This document shows, one piece after another, positions 19,240 to 28,457 of a stretch of DNA of 64,000 nucleotides; the first letter of the stretch is position 1; every line of letters begins with the position of its first letter. The stretch lies in NCBI RefSeq assembly GCF_008704935.1, contig NZ_CP023692.1:1488001-1552000 (forward strand). Reading direction: 5' to 3'. The stretch comes from Streptomyces vinaceus. GTDB lineage: Bacteria; Actinomycetota; Actinomycetes; Streptomycetales; Streptomycetaceae. The notes beneath the pieces were generated by a model, which did no database searches, had not been told where the DNA came from, and saw nothing but the letters and a program-made list of their open reading frames with translations. The translations under genes were made by a program, and so were the position numbers.

Positions 19240-20358
19240 TCAGCCGCCCAGCTCCTGGTGGCGAGCGGTCAGCGCGGCCGCGCCGGCCTCCGTCAGCGAG
19301 CCGTACAGGCGCAGGCGGGAGAAGCCGCCGTCCGGGAAGATGTCGATCCGCACGTGGGTGCCGACCGCCGGGGTGTCCAGGACGAAGCGGTGGTTGGTGT
19401 CGGGCTGCAGGCGGGTGCGCGGCAGGAACTCCGTCCACTCGCCCTCCTCGCCCGTCTTGACGGACAGCGAGGCCCAGCCGGCCGAGTTGCCCTTGAGGTA
19501 GGCGGTGTCGATCTCGACGGCGCGGATCTCGGAGTCGGCCACCAGCTGGTAGCGGATCCAGTCGTTGCCGTTGTCGCGGCGGCGGGCGGTCTCCCAGCCG
19601 TCGTCCATCTTGCGGGAGCGGCCCGGGTTGATGGTGTTGGTCGGCGGGGAGTAGAAGCGGTTGGAGGCGTCCTGGACGGAGCCGCCGTTCTCCAGCGCGA
19701 CCACGTCGAAGGAGCCGAGGGCCGCGAGCCACTTCGGGTCGGGCAGGACCTCGCCGTAGACGCGCAGGCGGGCGATGCCGCCGTCGGGGTGCTGGTTGAC
19801 GCGCAGGTGCGTGAAGCGCTGCTCGGCGGTGACCTCGAAGCCGTTGGCCGCGTGGCCGCCGACCGGGGTGCGCGGGACGATGGTCGTCCACTTCACCGCG
19901 TCGCCCTGGAGCTCCTCCGGGGTCGGCGCGAGGGCGCCCTCCCAGTTGGTGGCCTCGACCGAGACGGCCTGCGGCATGTTGCCGCGGAAGTGGGCGGTGT
20001 CGACGACGATGCCGCGGATGACGCCGGGGGCGCCCAGGCGTACGAGGGCCCAGTCGTGGTCCTCGGGCGTCGGCCAGGGCCGGGTGGCCGAGACGCCGCG
20101 GCGGCGGCGGGTCTCCCAGCCGTCCATGACCTTGCCCTTGTGGCCGAAGTCCTCGGGGTCGAAGTGCGCGGCCTCGGAGATCAGCAGGTTCTCGCGCTGG
20201 GCGAAGAACTCGTCGTTGGCGGCGATGACACCGGCGCCCAGCTCACGGGCGGCCAGGTTCGCGTACTGGGTGAACGGGAAGTCCGCGGTGCGGTAGTCCG
20301 CGTACGGGTCGCCGCCCCCGTACGGGTTCGCGTTGCCGGTGAAGGATGCAATCGCCAC
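19240..20358 (-). CDS. alc: Allantoicase
   Basis: Converts allantoate to ureidoglycolate and urea in the allantoin pathway. The 372 residues hold the two repeated jelly-roll allantoicase domains, seen as parallel motifs: GKVMDGWETRRRR with HDWALVRLG and FRGNMPQAVSVE in the first, and RKMDDGWETARRR with NDWIRYQL and LKGNSAGWASL in the second. The GTG start is three bases after the allB stop, so allB-alc form an operon, read divergently from allR. Confidence 0.95.
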   Translation of the reverse strand: MAIASFTGNANPYGGGDPYADYRTADFPFTQYANLAARELGAGVIAANDEFFAQRENLLISEAAHFDPEDFGHKGKVMDGWETRRRRGVSATRPWPTPEDHDWALVRLGAPGVIRGIVVDTAHFRGNMPQAVSVEATNWEGALAPTPEELQGDAVKWTTIVPRTPVGGHAANGFEVTAEQRFTHLRVNQHPDGGIARLRVYGEVLPDPKWLAALGSFDVVALENGGSVQDASNRFYSPPTNTINPGRSRKMDDGWETARRRDNGNDWIRYQLVADSEIRAVEIDTAYLKGNSAGWASLSVKTGEEGEWTEFLPRTRLQPDTNHRFVLDTPAVGTHVRIDIFPDGGFSRLRLYGSLTEAGAAALTARHQELGG

Positions 20359-20361
20359 TGG

Positions 20362-21702
20362 TCAGTTCTGCCTTTCGAGGAGGAGGCCCGTGGGCTCGGT
20401 CGGGGTGCCGTGGTCGGCGATCTGCGTACCGCGCAGCCAGGTGGACTTCACGACGCCGTGCAGGGTCTTGCCCGCGTACGCCGTGACCTGGTTGCGGTGG
20501 TGCAGTTCGGCCGGGACCACAGTGAACGTTTCTTCAGGGGCCAGGACGGCGAAGTCGGCGTCGCGGCCGGCCTCGATGGCCCCCTTCTGGGCGAGGCCCG
20601 CGAGCTTCGCCGGGGCCGCCGACATCCAGCGGACCACGTCCTCCAGGGTCCGGCCGCGGCGACGCGCCTCGGTCCAGATCGCCGGCAGGCCCAGCTGGAG
20701 GGAGGAGATGCCGCCCCAGGCGGTGGAGAAGTCGCTGGTCTTCAGGTCCGCCGTGGACGGGGAGTGGTCGGAGACGATGCAGTCGATGGTGCCGTCGGCG
20801 AGCGCGTCCCACAGGAGGTCCTGGTTGGCGGCCTCACGGATGGGCGGGCAGCACTTGAACTCGCTGGCGCCGTCCGGCACTTCCTCGGCCGTCAGGGTGA
20901 GGTAGTGCGGGCAGGACTCGACGGTGATCCTGACGCCCTCGGCCTTGGCGGCGGCGATCAGCGGCAGCGCGTCGGACGAGGACAGGTGCAATACGTGGAC
21001 GCGCGCGTCCAGCCGCTTCGCCTGGGCGATCAGGTTGCCGATCGCGGTGTTCTCGGCGTCGCGCGGACGGGAGGCCAGGAAGTCGGCGTACTTGGGGCCG
21101 GGGACGACCGGGGCGGCGTCCAGGTGGTGCGGGTCCTCGGCGTGCACGATCATCAGGCCGCCGAAGCCGGTGATCTCGGCGAGGGAGGTGGCCAGCTGCT
21201 CCTGGTCGAGCTCGGGGAACTCGTCCACGCCGGAGGGCGACAGGAAGCACTTGAACCCGTAGACTCCGGCGTCGTGCAGCGGCGCCAGGTCCTTGACGTT
21301 GTCGGGCAGGGCGCCGCCCCAGAAGCCGACGTCCACGTGCGCCTTGGTACGGGCGACCTCCTGCTTGACGCGGAGGTTGTCGACCGTGGTGGTCGGCGGC
21401 AGGGAGTTCAGCGGCATGTCGAGGATGGTGGTGACGCCCCCGGCCGCGGCGGCGCGGGTGGCCGTCCAGAACCCCTCCCACTCGGTGCGGCCCGGGTCGT
21501 TCACGTGCACGTGGGTGTCGACCAGGCCGGGGAGCAGGACGTCGTCGCCGAAGTCCTCCAGCCGGGCGCCGGCCGGTACCTCGGCGTCGTGCGGCAGTAC
21601 GGCGACGATCTTCCCGGCGGCGACGGCGACCGAAGCGGCGCGCGTCCCCCCGGGGGTGATGACGCGAGTCGAGCGCAGTACCAGTTCCACGTCGTCGGAC
21701 AC
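20362..21702 (-). CDS. allB: Allantoinase
   Basis: A cyclic amidohydrolase that opens allantoin to allantoate, 446 residues. Metal-site features of the family are DTHVHVND, the Lys region [25 protein letters not shown] and the catalytic Asp in SDHSPST. The GTG has a strong GGGGAGG ribosome site. It is first in the allB-alc operon. The upstream region carries a TTCAAC-type element 36 bases away and two AllR-type boxes, so repression by the divergent AllR is expected. Confidence 0.95.
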   Translation of the reverse strand: MSDDVELVLRSTRVITPGGTRAASVAVAAGKIVAVLPHDAEVPAGARLEDFGDDVLLPGLVDTHVHVNDPGRTEWEGFWTATRAAAAGGVTTILDMPLNSLPPTTTVDNLRVKQEVARTKAHVDVGFWGGALPDNVKDLAPLHDAGVYGFKCFLSPSGVDEFPELDQEQLATSLAEITGFGGLMIVHAEDPHHLDAAPVVPGPKYADFLASRPRDAENTAIGNLIAQAKRLDARVHVLHLSSSDALPLIAAAKAEGVRITVESCPHYLTLTAEEVPDGASEFKCCPPIREAANQDLLWDALADGTIDCIVSDHSPSTADLKTSDFSTAWGGISSLQLGLPAIWTEARRRGRTLEDVVRWMSAAPAKLAGLAQKGAIEAGRDADFAVLAPEETFTVVPAELHHRNQVTAYAGKTLHGVVKSTWLRGTQIADHGTPTEPTGLLLERQN

Positions 21703-21737
21703 GCCGGAACCTCCCCATCTACTTCCACAGAGCGAAA

Positions 21738-21754
21738 TTCAACGTTCTGTTGAC
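21738..21754. promoter_or_regulatory. 17-bp element TTCAAC-N4-TGTTGAC upstream of allB
   Basis: TTCAACGTTCTGTTGAC, 36 bases upstream of allB. Near-identical elements occur at the katA and uraD promoters and a weaker one at aceB. The factor is unknown. Confidence 0.6.
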
Positions 21755-21831
21755 GGAGTCTCGCCGCCGATCCGGGGCCAGTCAAGAGCCGCCGGACAGA
21801 GCACCGACACACCGGTGCCGCAATTGGATGT

Positions 21832-21867
21832 TTCCACAGGATGGAATTAAGATTTCACTATCCAGAA
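21832..21867. promoter_or_regulatory. Tandem AllR-type boxes in the allB-allR intergenic region
   Basis: TTCCACAGGATGGAA at 21832 and TTTCACTATCCAGAA at 21853, exactly 21 bp apart. On the minus strand a TAGCTA -10 candidate (21870-21875) ends two bases before the first box. On the plus strand TTGGAT-N18-TAAGAT (21824-21853) would read toward allR. The 328-bp divergent region therefore holds both this pair and the separate TTCAAC element. AllR as binder is inference from family and position. Confidence 0.65.
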
Positions 21868-22030
21868 TGTAGCTACCACCACCGGGGGGCGGGCGGGTAA
21901 CTTCCGAGGACGTCCGCGACCCGGACAAACCCCATCTGACCGGCGGGGACGGCTTCGCCCCGGCTCTAGGGCCGACGCCGACCGACCGGTAGGCTGCTTC
22001 CTTGCCTGCCAGCACCGAAAGGACCGCGCC

Positions 22031-22834
22031 GTGCCGACGTCCAGCGCCAGCACCACCGACGCTTCCGCGAAGCCCACCGCCGCCAGCGGTGGCGTTCAGT
22101 CCCTTGAGCGCGCCTTCGATCTGCTTGAACGCATGGCCGACGCCGGGGGCGAGGTCGGCCTCAGCGAGCTCTCGACCGCCAGCGGTCTGCCGCTGCCCAC
22201 CATCCACCGCCTCATGCGCACCCTCGTGGCATGCGGCTACGTCCGGCAGCAGCCCAACCGACGGTACTCCCTCGGCCCCCGCCTGATCCGCCTCGGCGAG
22301 TCCGCGTCGCGCCTCCTGGGGACCTGGGCCCGGCCCTACCTCGCCCGCCTGGTCGAGGAGACGGGCGAGACCGCCAACATGGCCCTGCTCGACGGGGACG
22401 AGATCGTCTACGTCGCCCAGGTGCCCTCCAAGCACTCCATGCGCATGTTCACCGAGGTCGGCCGCCGGGTGCTGCCGCACTCCACCGGCGTGGGCAAGGC
22501 GCTGCTCGCGTACACGCCCGCCGAGGAGGTGCGGGCGCTGCTGGCGCGCACCGGGATGCCCGCCGCGACGGAGAAGACCATCACCACTCCGGAGGGCTTC
22601 CTGGAGGCCCTGGAGCAGGTCCGCAAGACGGGCTACGCGGTCGACGACAACGAGCAGGAGATAGGAGTCCGCTGCCTGGCCGTGTCGGTGCCCAACTCGC
22701 CGACCGCCGCCGCGATCTCCATCTCGGGTCCGGCCGGCCGGGTGACCGAGGCCGTCGCCGAGTCCTTCGTGCCGATCCTGCAGAACGTCGCGGCCGAGCT
22801 GTCGGTGGCGCTGCAGAGCCAGAACCCCGCGTAG
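22031..22834 (+). CDS. allR: AllR, IclR-family repressor of allantoin and glyoxylate genes
   Basis: A 267-residue IclR-type regulator: winged HTH at about residues 25-85 (LSELSTASGLPLPTIHRLMRT) and a ligand-binding domain with MALLDGDEIVYVAQV, HSTGVGKALLAY and GYAVDDNEQEIGVRCLAVSV. Its position, divergent from allB-alc, matches AllR of S. coelicolor, which controls the allantoin pathway and the gcl/hyi genes. The GTG start follows AAAGGA. It is likely self-regulated from the shared intergenic boxes. Confidence 0.9.
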   Translation: MPTSSASTTDASAKPTAASGGVQSLERAFDLLERMADAGGEVGLSELSTASGLPLPTIHRLMRTLVACGYVRQQPNRRYSLGPRLIRLGESASRLLGTWARPYLARLVEETGETANMALLDGDEIVYVAQVPSKHSMRMFTEVGRRVLPHSTGVGKALLAYTPAEEVRALLARTGMPAATEKTITTPEGFLEALEQVRKTGYAVDDNEQEIGVRCLAVSVPNSPTAAAISISGPAGRVTEAVAESFVPILQNVAAELSVALQSQNPA

Positions 22835-22840
22835 GTCCGG

Positions 22841-22896
22841 TCCGTACGCCAGGGCCCCGGCCCCTCGTCGGAGGGGCCGGGGCCCTGGCGTACGGA
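22841..22896. terminator. Perfect 26-bp stem, 4-base loop, between allR and ABC ATPase
   Basis: The arms 22841-22866 and 22871-22896 are exact reverse complements around the loop GTCG. It lies between convergent genes and is one of the strongest terminator-like hairpins in the window. Confidence 0.85.
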
Positions 22897-22903
22897 CGGG
22901 CGC

Positions 22904-23608
22904 TCAGGCGGCCGGGACCCTCGCCGGCTCCTCCTGCGCCGTTTCCGTCAGGCGGCCGTCCGTCATCGTCGCCGTCCGGTCCATCCGCTCCAGGTGGGCG
23001 TGGTCGTGGGTGACGAGCACGGTCGCCGTGGAGCGCTCGCGGGTCAGGGTGACCAGCAGGTCGAGCACCGCGGCGCCGCGTTCGTGGTCCAGGGCGCTCG
23101 TGGGCTCGTCGACCAGGAGCACGGCCGGCTCGTTCATCAGGGCGCGCGCGATGTTGATCCGCTGGCGCTGGCCGCCGGAGAGCTGGTGGGGCCGCCGGTC
23201 GGCCTTGTCCGCCAGCCCGACCGCGTCCAGCAGGTCCAGCGCGCGGCGGCGCAGGGTCCGCGAGGGGCGGCCCGACAGGTGGGCCATCACCTGGAGCTGC
23301 TCGGCGGCGGTGAGCGAGGCCAGCAGGTTCGGCTGCTGGAAGACGATGCCGATCTTCTCCCGGCGCAGGGCCGACTTCTCGGCGGCGCTCAGCCGTGCGG
23401 TGTCCTGGCCGGCCACCACCACCTGCCCGGAGTCCGGGGTGACCAGGGTCGCGGCGACGGCCAGCAGGCTGGACTTGCCGGAGCCGGAGGGTCCGATCAC
23501 CGCGGTCAGCGTGCCCGCGGGCACCTCCAGGCGGACCCGGTCCAGGGCGGTGAGCCGGCTCTCGCCGTCCGGGTAGGTGAGCGTGACGTCGTGCACGAGC
23601 AGGGTCAT
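22904..23608 (-). CDS. ABC exporter ATP-binding protein (MacB/LolD type)
   Basis: A 234-residue ATPase with Walker [11 protein letters not shown]-loop FQQPNLLASL, signature LSGGQRQR, Walker [13 protein letters not shown] and switch His LVTHDH. Its ATG overlaps the stop of the FtsX-like permease by 4 bases. With the permease and the divergent two-component system this looks like a peptide- or envelope-stress-responsive export module. Confidence 0.9.
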   Translation of the reverse strand: MTLLVHDVTLTYPDGESRLTALDRVRLEVPAGTLTAVIGPSGSGKSSLLAVAATLVTPDSGQVVVAGQDTARLSAAEKSALRREKIGIVFQQPNLLASLTAAEQLQVMAHLSGRPSRTLRRRALDLLDAVGLADKADRRPHQLSGGQRQRINIARALMNEPAVLLVDEPTSALDHERGAAVLDLLVTLTRERSTATVLVTHDHAHLERMDRTATMTDGRLTETAQEEPARVPAA

Positions 23609-24693
23609 CGGGCGCTCCCGAGGGCGGTCAGGGGGTCGACGGCGGTGATCCGCCGGATGGACAGGGCCGCGCCCAGCGCGCCGAGCACGATCATGATCGC
23701 GGCGGGCGCCAGCACGGTCGCGGTGTCGAGGACGAAGGGCACGTCGCCCCCGCTGATGAGCGCGCCGAACCCGGCGGCGATGGCCGTACCGAGACCGGTG
23801 CCGATCGCGAGCATGACCACCGCCTGGCCGAGGGCGTCCTTCAGGAGGTACGGGGTGGAGGCTCCGAGCGCCTTCAGCACGGCGACGTCCCCGCTGCGCT
23901 GGATCGTCCAGACGGTGAAGAAGGCCCCTATGACCAGGGCGGAAATCGCGAAGAGGAAGCCGCGCATGAGCTGGAGCGAGCCGTTCTCGGCCTGGTAGGA
24001 CCCTATGGCGCCGAGCGCCTCGTCGATCGTCTGCGCCTTCGTGCCGGCCGCCCGGTCTCCGGCGGCGAGGTCCGCCGGTCCGTCGGTGTCGAGCGCGATC
24101 ACGGTGGCGAGGGTGTCGGCGGAGGTGCCGGGGTTGCCGATGCGCTGCCAGTCGCCCAGGTCCGTCCAGACGACCGGGGTGTGGCTGTAGGCGGCGGTGC
24201 CGGAGACGGCGGCGACGGCCAGCTCCAGCGGGCCGATCCTCAGCTTGCCGCCGGCCCTCAGCCCGCCGAGTTCCTTCGCCGCCTTCTCGCTCAGGACCAC
24301 CCGCCCCGGGGTGAGGCCGGCGCCGCGCGGCGGCAGGGGGCCGGCCGGGTCGACGCCGAAGACGGAGACCGCGGCGGTACGGGCGCCGGCCACCGCGTTG
24401 GTGGTGCGGATGCCGAGGGGCTCGGCCGACGCCACCCCGGGCTGTGCGCGCCACGCCCGCCAGGCCGTCTCCGGCACCTGGGAGTTGGTGAAGGACACCT
24501 TCTGGTCCCCGGCGGGCGCGGCGAAGGCGAGGTGGTCGGCGGGCAGTCCGGTGACGGCCGAGACGTTCTCCCGGGCCAGGCCGGCGGTGAGCCCGGACAA
24601 CAGGCCGACCAGCAGCGTGATCAGCAGTACGACCGAGCCCATGAGGGCGAAGCGGCCCTTGGCGAACCGTAGATCTCTCCATGCGACGAACAT
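23605..24693 (-). CDS. FtsX-like/MacB-type ABC permease
   Basis: A 362-residue permease with an N-terminal helix (VVLLITLLVGLLSGL), a large extracellular domain and three C-terminal helices, the second of which follows DVAVLKALGAS, the FtsX hallmark (here with VWTIQRSGDVAVLKALG). I chose the ATG giving MFVAWRDLRFAKGRF because family members start with this cytoplasmic motif and a GGTGGGGG ribosome site precedes it; the frame extends to 24738. Confidence 0.87.
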   Translation of the reverse strand: MFVAWRDLRFAKGRFALMGSVVLLITLLVGLLSGLTAGLARENVSAVTGLPADHLAFAAPAGDQKVSFTNSQVPETAWRAWRAQPGVASAEPLGIRTTNAVAGARTAAVSVFGVDPAGPLPPRGAGLTPGRVVLSEKAAKELGGLRAGGKLRIGPLELAVAAVSGTAAYSHTPVVWTDLGDWQRIGNPGTSADTLATVIALDTDGPADLAAGDRAAGTKAQTIDEALGAIGSYQAENGSLQLMRGFLFAISALVIGAFFTVWTIQRSGDVAVLKALGASTPYLLKDALGQAVVMLAIGTGLGTAIAAGFGALISGGDVPFVLDTATVLAPAAIMIVLGALGAALSIRRITAVDPLTALGSAR

Positions 24694-24753
24694 GTCCCCC
24701 ACCCTGGTCTCCGGCGTGGGCACAGGGCATCGCGCCACGGTGGCGATCCTGGT

Positions 24754-24787
24754 ATCGAAGGTCGCATCCGCACATCAAACTTTCGAT
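24754..24787. promoter_or_regulatory. Imperfect inverted repeat between permease and histidine kinase
   Basis: ATCGAAGGT and ACTTTCGAT (8 of 9 pairs) with a 16-base spacer, in the divergent promoter region. It is a candidate operator for the adjacent LuxR-type response regulator. Evidence is position and symmetry only. Confidence 0.35.
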
Positions 24788-24827
24788 TGACCGGGCGCCG
24801 TCCGCCCCCGCTTAGGCTGGTCGGGCC

Positions 24828-26027
24828 ATGGCTGCCACTCCTCGCTCCCCCGCTCCGCGCCCCCTCACCCCCGTCTCGCGCGTGCTGCGCCTGTGCCTGC
24901 ACGCGCTGGTGTGCGGGCTGCTCGCGCTGGCCGCCGGGCGGGCCGTCACCGACTCCGCGCCGCGCGCCGGCTGGGTGGTGGCCGCCTGCGCGGCGGTGGC
25001 CGCCGTGTACGCGGCGGGGGTGCGGGCCCCCGCGGTGCACCGTTCACCGCGGGCCGCGGCGGTGTGGCTGGCCGGGCTGGGCGCGGCCTGGACGGCGCTG
25101 CTGGTGGTCTCTCCCGACGGGCTGTGGATCGCCTTCCCGCTGTACTTCCTGGAGCTGCACCTACTGCGGCTGCGCTGGGGGATCACGGCCGTCGCGGTGA
25201 CCGCGTGCGCGGCGATCGGCGGCTTCGTGGCGCACGCGGACGGCGGCGCCGTCTCGCCGGGTGCCTTCCTCGGCCCGCTGCTCGGCGGGGCCGTGGCGGT
25301 GGCGACCGTACTGGGCTACCAGGCGCTGTACCGCGAGAGCGAACGCCGTCGCGAGCTGATCGAGGAACTCATCGCCACCCGCGCCGAACTGGCCGCCGCC
25401 GAGCGCGACGCCGGGATCCTGGCGGAGCGCGAGCGCCTGGCCCGCGAGATCCACGACACCCTGGCCCAGGGCCTCTCCTCGATCCAGCTCCTGCTGCGCG
25501 CGGCGGAGCGCTCGCTCCCGCAGGACGCCCCGGCCCTGGAACACATCGGCGCGGCCCGGGGGGCGGCCCAGGAGAACCTCGCCGAGGCGCGCCGTTTCGT
25601 ACGGGCGCTGACCCCGCCCGACCTGGAGCACGGGTCCCTCGCCGCCGCGCTGGAGCGGCTGTGCGCGGCCGCGCCCGGGCCGCGCGTGCGGTTCTGCCTG
25701 AGCGGCGCGCCCCGGGCCTTGCCCACCCCGTACGAGGTCGCCCTGCTCCGCATCGCGCAGTCGGCGCTGGCCAACGTGGTGCGCCACGCCCGCGCGGACC
25801 GCGCCGAGATCACCCTGACCTTCATGGACGCCTCGGTGACGCTGGACGTCGTGGACGACGGCACCGGCTTCGACCCCTCCTCGGCGCCCTCCGGCGAGGG
25901 CGGGTTCGGGCTGCCGGCCATGCGCTCGCGGGCCGAGACCCTCGGCGGCCTCTTCACGGTCGAGTCCTCCCCCGGCCAGGGCGCCGCCGTGGCCGTCACC
26001 CTGCCGCTGCCCCTGGAGGCCTCCTGA
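24828..26027 (+). CDS. Sensor histidine kinase (HisKA_3 / NarL-partner type)
   Basis: A 399-residue membrane kinase with about five or six helices in the first 175 residues, a short coiled coil, the HisKA_3 phospho-acceptor box ERERLAREIHDTLAQG (His209) and a HATPase domain with N-box NVVRHARA, DDGTGFD and GEGGFGLPAMRSRAE. Its stop overlaps the regulator's ATG by one base. It is divergent from the ABC exporter, which it may control. Confidence 0.93.
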   Translation: MAATPRSPAPRPLTPVSRVLRLCLHALVCGLLALAAGRAVTDSAPRAGWVVAACAAVAAVYAAGVRAPAVHRSPRAAAVWLAGLGAAWTALLVVSPDGLWIAFPLYFLELHLLRLRWGITAVAVTACAAIGGFVAHADGGAVSPGAFLGPLLGGAVAVATVLGYQALYRESERRRELIEELIATRAELAAAERDAGILAERERLAREIHDTLAQGLSSIQLLLRAAERSLPQDAPALEHIGAARGAAQENLAEARRFVRALTPPDLEHGSLAAALERLCAAAPGPRVRFCLSGAPRALPTPYEVALLRIAQSALANVVRHARADRAEITLTFMDASVTLDVVDDGTGFDPSSAPSGEGGFGLPAMRSRAETLGGLFTVESSPGQGAAVAVTLPLPLEAS

Positions 26028-26656
26028 TGACGATCCGCCTGCTGCTGGCCGACGACCACCCGGTGGTACGCGCCGGGCTGCGCGCGGTGCTGGACACCGA
26101 GCCGGACTTCGCGGTGGTCGCGGAGGCCGCCACCGCCGAGCGGGCGGTGGAGCTGGCCGCCTCCGAGCCGGTGGACGTGGTCCTGATGGACCTCCAGTTC
26201 GGTACGGGCATGCACGGCTCGGCGGCGACGGCGGCGATCACGGCCGCCGCAGGAGCACCCCGGGTCCTGGTCCTGACCACGTACGACACGGACGCGGACA
26301 TCCTGGCCACGGTCGAGGCGGGGGCCTCGGGCTACCTGCTGAAGGACGCCCCGCCGGAGGAGCTGGCGGCGGCGGTCCGCACGGCGGCGGCCGGCCAGTC
26401 GGCCCTGGCCCCGGCGGTGGCGCTGCGCCTGATGGACCGGATGCGGACGCCGGCGCAGGCGCTGACCAAGCGGGAGCTGGAGGTGCTCCAGCTCGTCGCG
26501 GACGGCCTGTCGAACCAGCAGATCTCGAAGAAGCTCTTCCTGAGCCAGGCCACCGTCAAGTCCCACCTGGTCCACATCTACGCGAAGCTGGGCGTCGACT
26601 CCCGCACCTCGGCGGTGGCGGCGGCCACCTCGCGCCGCCTGATCCGCACGCAGTAG
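26027..26656 (+). CDS. LuxR/NarL-family response regulator
   Basis: A 209-residue response regulator: receiver domain with LLADDHPVVR, phospho-acceptor Asp55 (VVLMDLQFG) and Lys in YLLKDAPPEEL, then a LuxR-type HTH (LTKRELEVLQLVADGLSNQQ, ATVKSHLVHIYAKLGV). It is translationally coupled to the kinase (TGATG). The likely target is the divergent ABC exporter. Confidence 0.95.
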   Translation: MTIRLLLADDHPVVRAGLRAVLDTEPDFAVVAEAATAERAVELAASEPVDVVLMDLQFGTGMHGSAATAAITAAAGAPRVLVLTTYDTDADILATVEAGASGYLLKDAPPEELAAAVRTAAAGQSALAPAVALRLMDRMRTPAQALTKRELEVLQLVADGLSNQQISKKLFLSQATVKSHLVHIYAKLGVDSRTSAVAAATSRRLIRTQ

Positions 26657-26679
26657 CCGGGCCCGGAAGACACCACCCC

Positions 26680-28167
26680 CTAGGCCACCCAGTGCGGCCG
26701 CTCCACCGCCGGTGCCAGCGGTACCCCGTCGTGGAAGGCGGCCGCGAGGCGGCGTACGGCCTCGTCCAGGCGGTCCGCGGCCAGCGTGTACGGAATGCGC
26801 AGCCGGTGCTCGAACGTCCCCGGATCGACCCCGAACCGCGCCCCCCTCCCGATGTGCACGCCGCAGGCGCCGGCCCGCTCCGCCAGCGCCGAGCTCACCG
26901 GCTCCCCCAGGTCCACCCACAGCGACAGCCCGCCCGGCCCCCGCTCCCAGGACCACTCCGGAGTGTGCCGCTCCAGCGCGGCGACCAGTGCCTCCCGCTG
27001 CTCCCGCAACCGGGCGAGCCGCGCCGGCAGGGTCCGTTCCAGCCCCTCCAGCAGCGGCTGCGCCACCAGCTGGTCGAGCACCGACCCCGTCATGTCGGCG
27101 GCCACCTTCACCGCCGCCAGCTCGGTGATCATCTTCGCGGTGGCCCGGACCCACCCGACCCGCAGCCCGCCCCAGTGCGTCTTGCTGAGCGAGCCGATCG
27201 TCACCACGTGCTCCGCCCCGCCGCGCGGCGCCAGTGAGGCCAGCGGCGCCGGCGCCGGTACGTCCAGGGCGATGTCGGCGATGGTCTCGTCGACCACCAG
27301 CCACGTCCCGGTCCGCCGCGTCGCCGCGAGGAGCCGCAGCCGCTGCTCCTGCGGCATCAGCAGGCCCGTCGGATTGTGGAAGTCCGGGATCACGTACGCC
27401 AGCCTCGGCACGGTCTGGCGCAGCGTGGACTCGGCTATCTCCATGTCCCAGCCCGCATCGGACACCGCGATCGACCCGGTGCGCAGCCGGGAGTGGCGCA
27501 GGGCGTCGAGGGCGTTCGCGTACGTGGGGCTCTCGGTGACCACCCGGTCCCCCGGCCCGCACAGCAGGCTCACGACCAGCGAGAACGCCTGCTGGGCCCC
27601 GGCCGTGACCAGGATCTGCTCGGGGCGGGTCGCGAGCCCGCGCCGGGTGAACCGCTCGGCGACGGCGCTGCGCAGGTCGGGCAGTCCGAAGGGGTGGTAG
27701 CCGGGGCTACGGGCGAGCCCGGGCAGCCGGGGCGCGGCCCAGGCGAGCGCCTCGGTCAGGCTGTCCTCGGGGGCGCCGAGGGCGGCGATGGCCAGGTCGA
27801 TCCCGGGTTCCCCGTCGGGCAGGTACCCGCCGGAGCCGGCCAGCAGGTGGGCGCCGACCGGGCCGTGGCCCTCGGGGAGCTCGGTCCAGGTGCCGGAGCC
27901 GCGCCGGCTGCGGACGTAGCCGCTCTCGCGCAGCAGGTCGTAGGCCCCGGTGACGGTGGCCCGGCTGGCGCCGAGCGCCTCGGCGAGCTCGCGCTCGGCG
28001 GGCAGCCGTACGTGCAGGGCGATCCGGCCGTCCAGGATCAGCTTCCGCACGGCGTCGGCGAGGGACCGGTAGCCGGGGCGGGCCCGCACCTCGGAGGGGA
28101 GCAGCGCCGCGAGCTGGCGACTGCCGAGGACTCTGTCCGCCGTCTGGACCACTCGCCCGTTTGCCAT
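26680..28167 (-). CDS. MocR-type PLP-dependent GntR regulator
   Basis: A 495-residue fusion of an N-terminal GntR winged helix (about residues 30-100: LHVRLPAERELAEALGASR, SRRGSGTW) and a fold-type I aminotransferase domain. That domain carries PDFHNPTG, VDETIADIALD and the PLP-binding Lys in SLSKTHWGGLRVGW. MocR proteins sense PLP or amines and usually control the divergent gene. The ATG follows GGGGAGG by five bases. It is divergent from a short ORF and a MobA-like gene. Confidence 0.9.
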   Translation of the reverse strand: MANGRVVQTADRVLGSRQLAALLPSEVRARPGYRSLADAVRKLILDGRIALHVRLPAERELAEALGASRATVTGAYDLLRESGYVRSRRGSGTWTELPEGHGPVGAHLLAGSGGYLPDGEPGIDLAIAALGAPEDSLTEALAWAAPRLPGLARSPGYHPFGLPDLRSAVAERFTRRGLATRPEQILVTAGAQQAFSLVVSLLCGPGDRVVTESPTYANALDALRHSRLRTGSIAVSDAGWDMEIAESTLRQTVPRLAYVIPDFHNPTGLLMPQEQRLRLLAATRRTGTWLVVDETIADIALDVPAPAPLASLAPRGGAEHVVTIGSLSKTHWGGLRVGWVRATAKMITELAAVKVAADMTGSVLDQLVAQPLLEGLERTLPARLARLREQREALVAALERHTPEWSWERGPGGLSLWVDLGEPVSSALAERAGACGVHIGRGARFGVDPGTFEHRLRIPYTLAADRLDEAVRRLAAAFHDGVPLAPAVERPHWVA

Positions 28168-28180
28168 GCCAACCTCCCCT

Positions 28181-28240
28181 GATTGGCTCTGCCGACCAGA
28201 CCAATCGAGGTCCACACTCGCGGTATTGGCCCCCGATTGG
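28181..28240. promoter_or_regulatory. GATTGG/CCAATC operator cluster for the MocR regulator
   Basis: GATTGG at 28181 and CCAATC at 28201 form an inverted pair. TATTGG at 28224 and GATTGG at 28235 form a direct pair 11 bp apart. All lie between the divergent MocR gene and the short ORF; mixed direct and inverted half-sites are usual for MocR operators. Confidence 0.5.
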
Positions 28241-28253
28241 CAAGGAGAGCCCC

Positions 28254-28457
28254 GTGGACACCCGGCTGACCGACCGAGACGAACGCGCCTTCGCGGCGGC
28301 GAGGGAGAACCGGATCTCCGAGCCGCTGCGCCTGGGGCCCGCGCTGGCCGCCGTACGACGTCTCCTGGCGCGCCGCCCGCCCGCCGCACCACAGGCGCGA
28401 GAATCGCTGACATGTCATCCACCACGCATTCCACAGACGCGACCGCGAGCCCGGTGA
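28254..28457 (+). CDS. Small basic protein, uncertain
   Basis: A possible 67-residue protein with a GTG start and a good AAGGAG site six bases before it. The first 45 residues (DTRLTDRDERAFAAARENR, then EPLRLGPALAAVRRLLARR) look protein-like; the rest overlaps the next gene by 46 bases and looks random. I do not recognise it. It lies directly under the MocR operator, so it may be the first regulated gene or a leader ORF. Confidence 0.4.
   Translation: MDTRLTDRDERAFAAARENRISEPLRLGPALAAVRRLLARRPPAAPQARESLTCHPPRIPQTRPRAR

Noticed and set aside
19192..21753. Open reading frame of 853 codons opposite alc and allB
   Set aside because: Shadow frame; both genes on the other strand are clear family members with ribosome sites and operon spacing.
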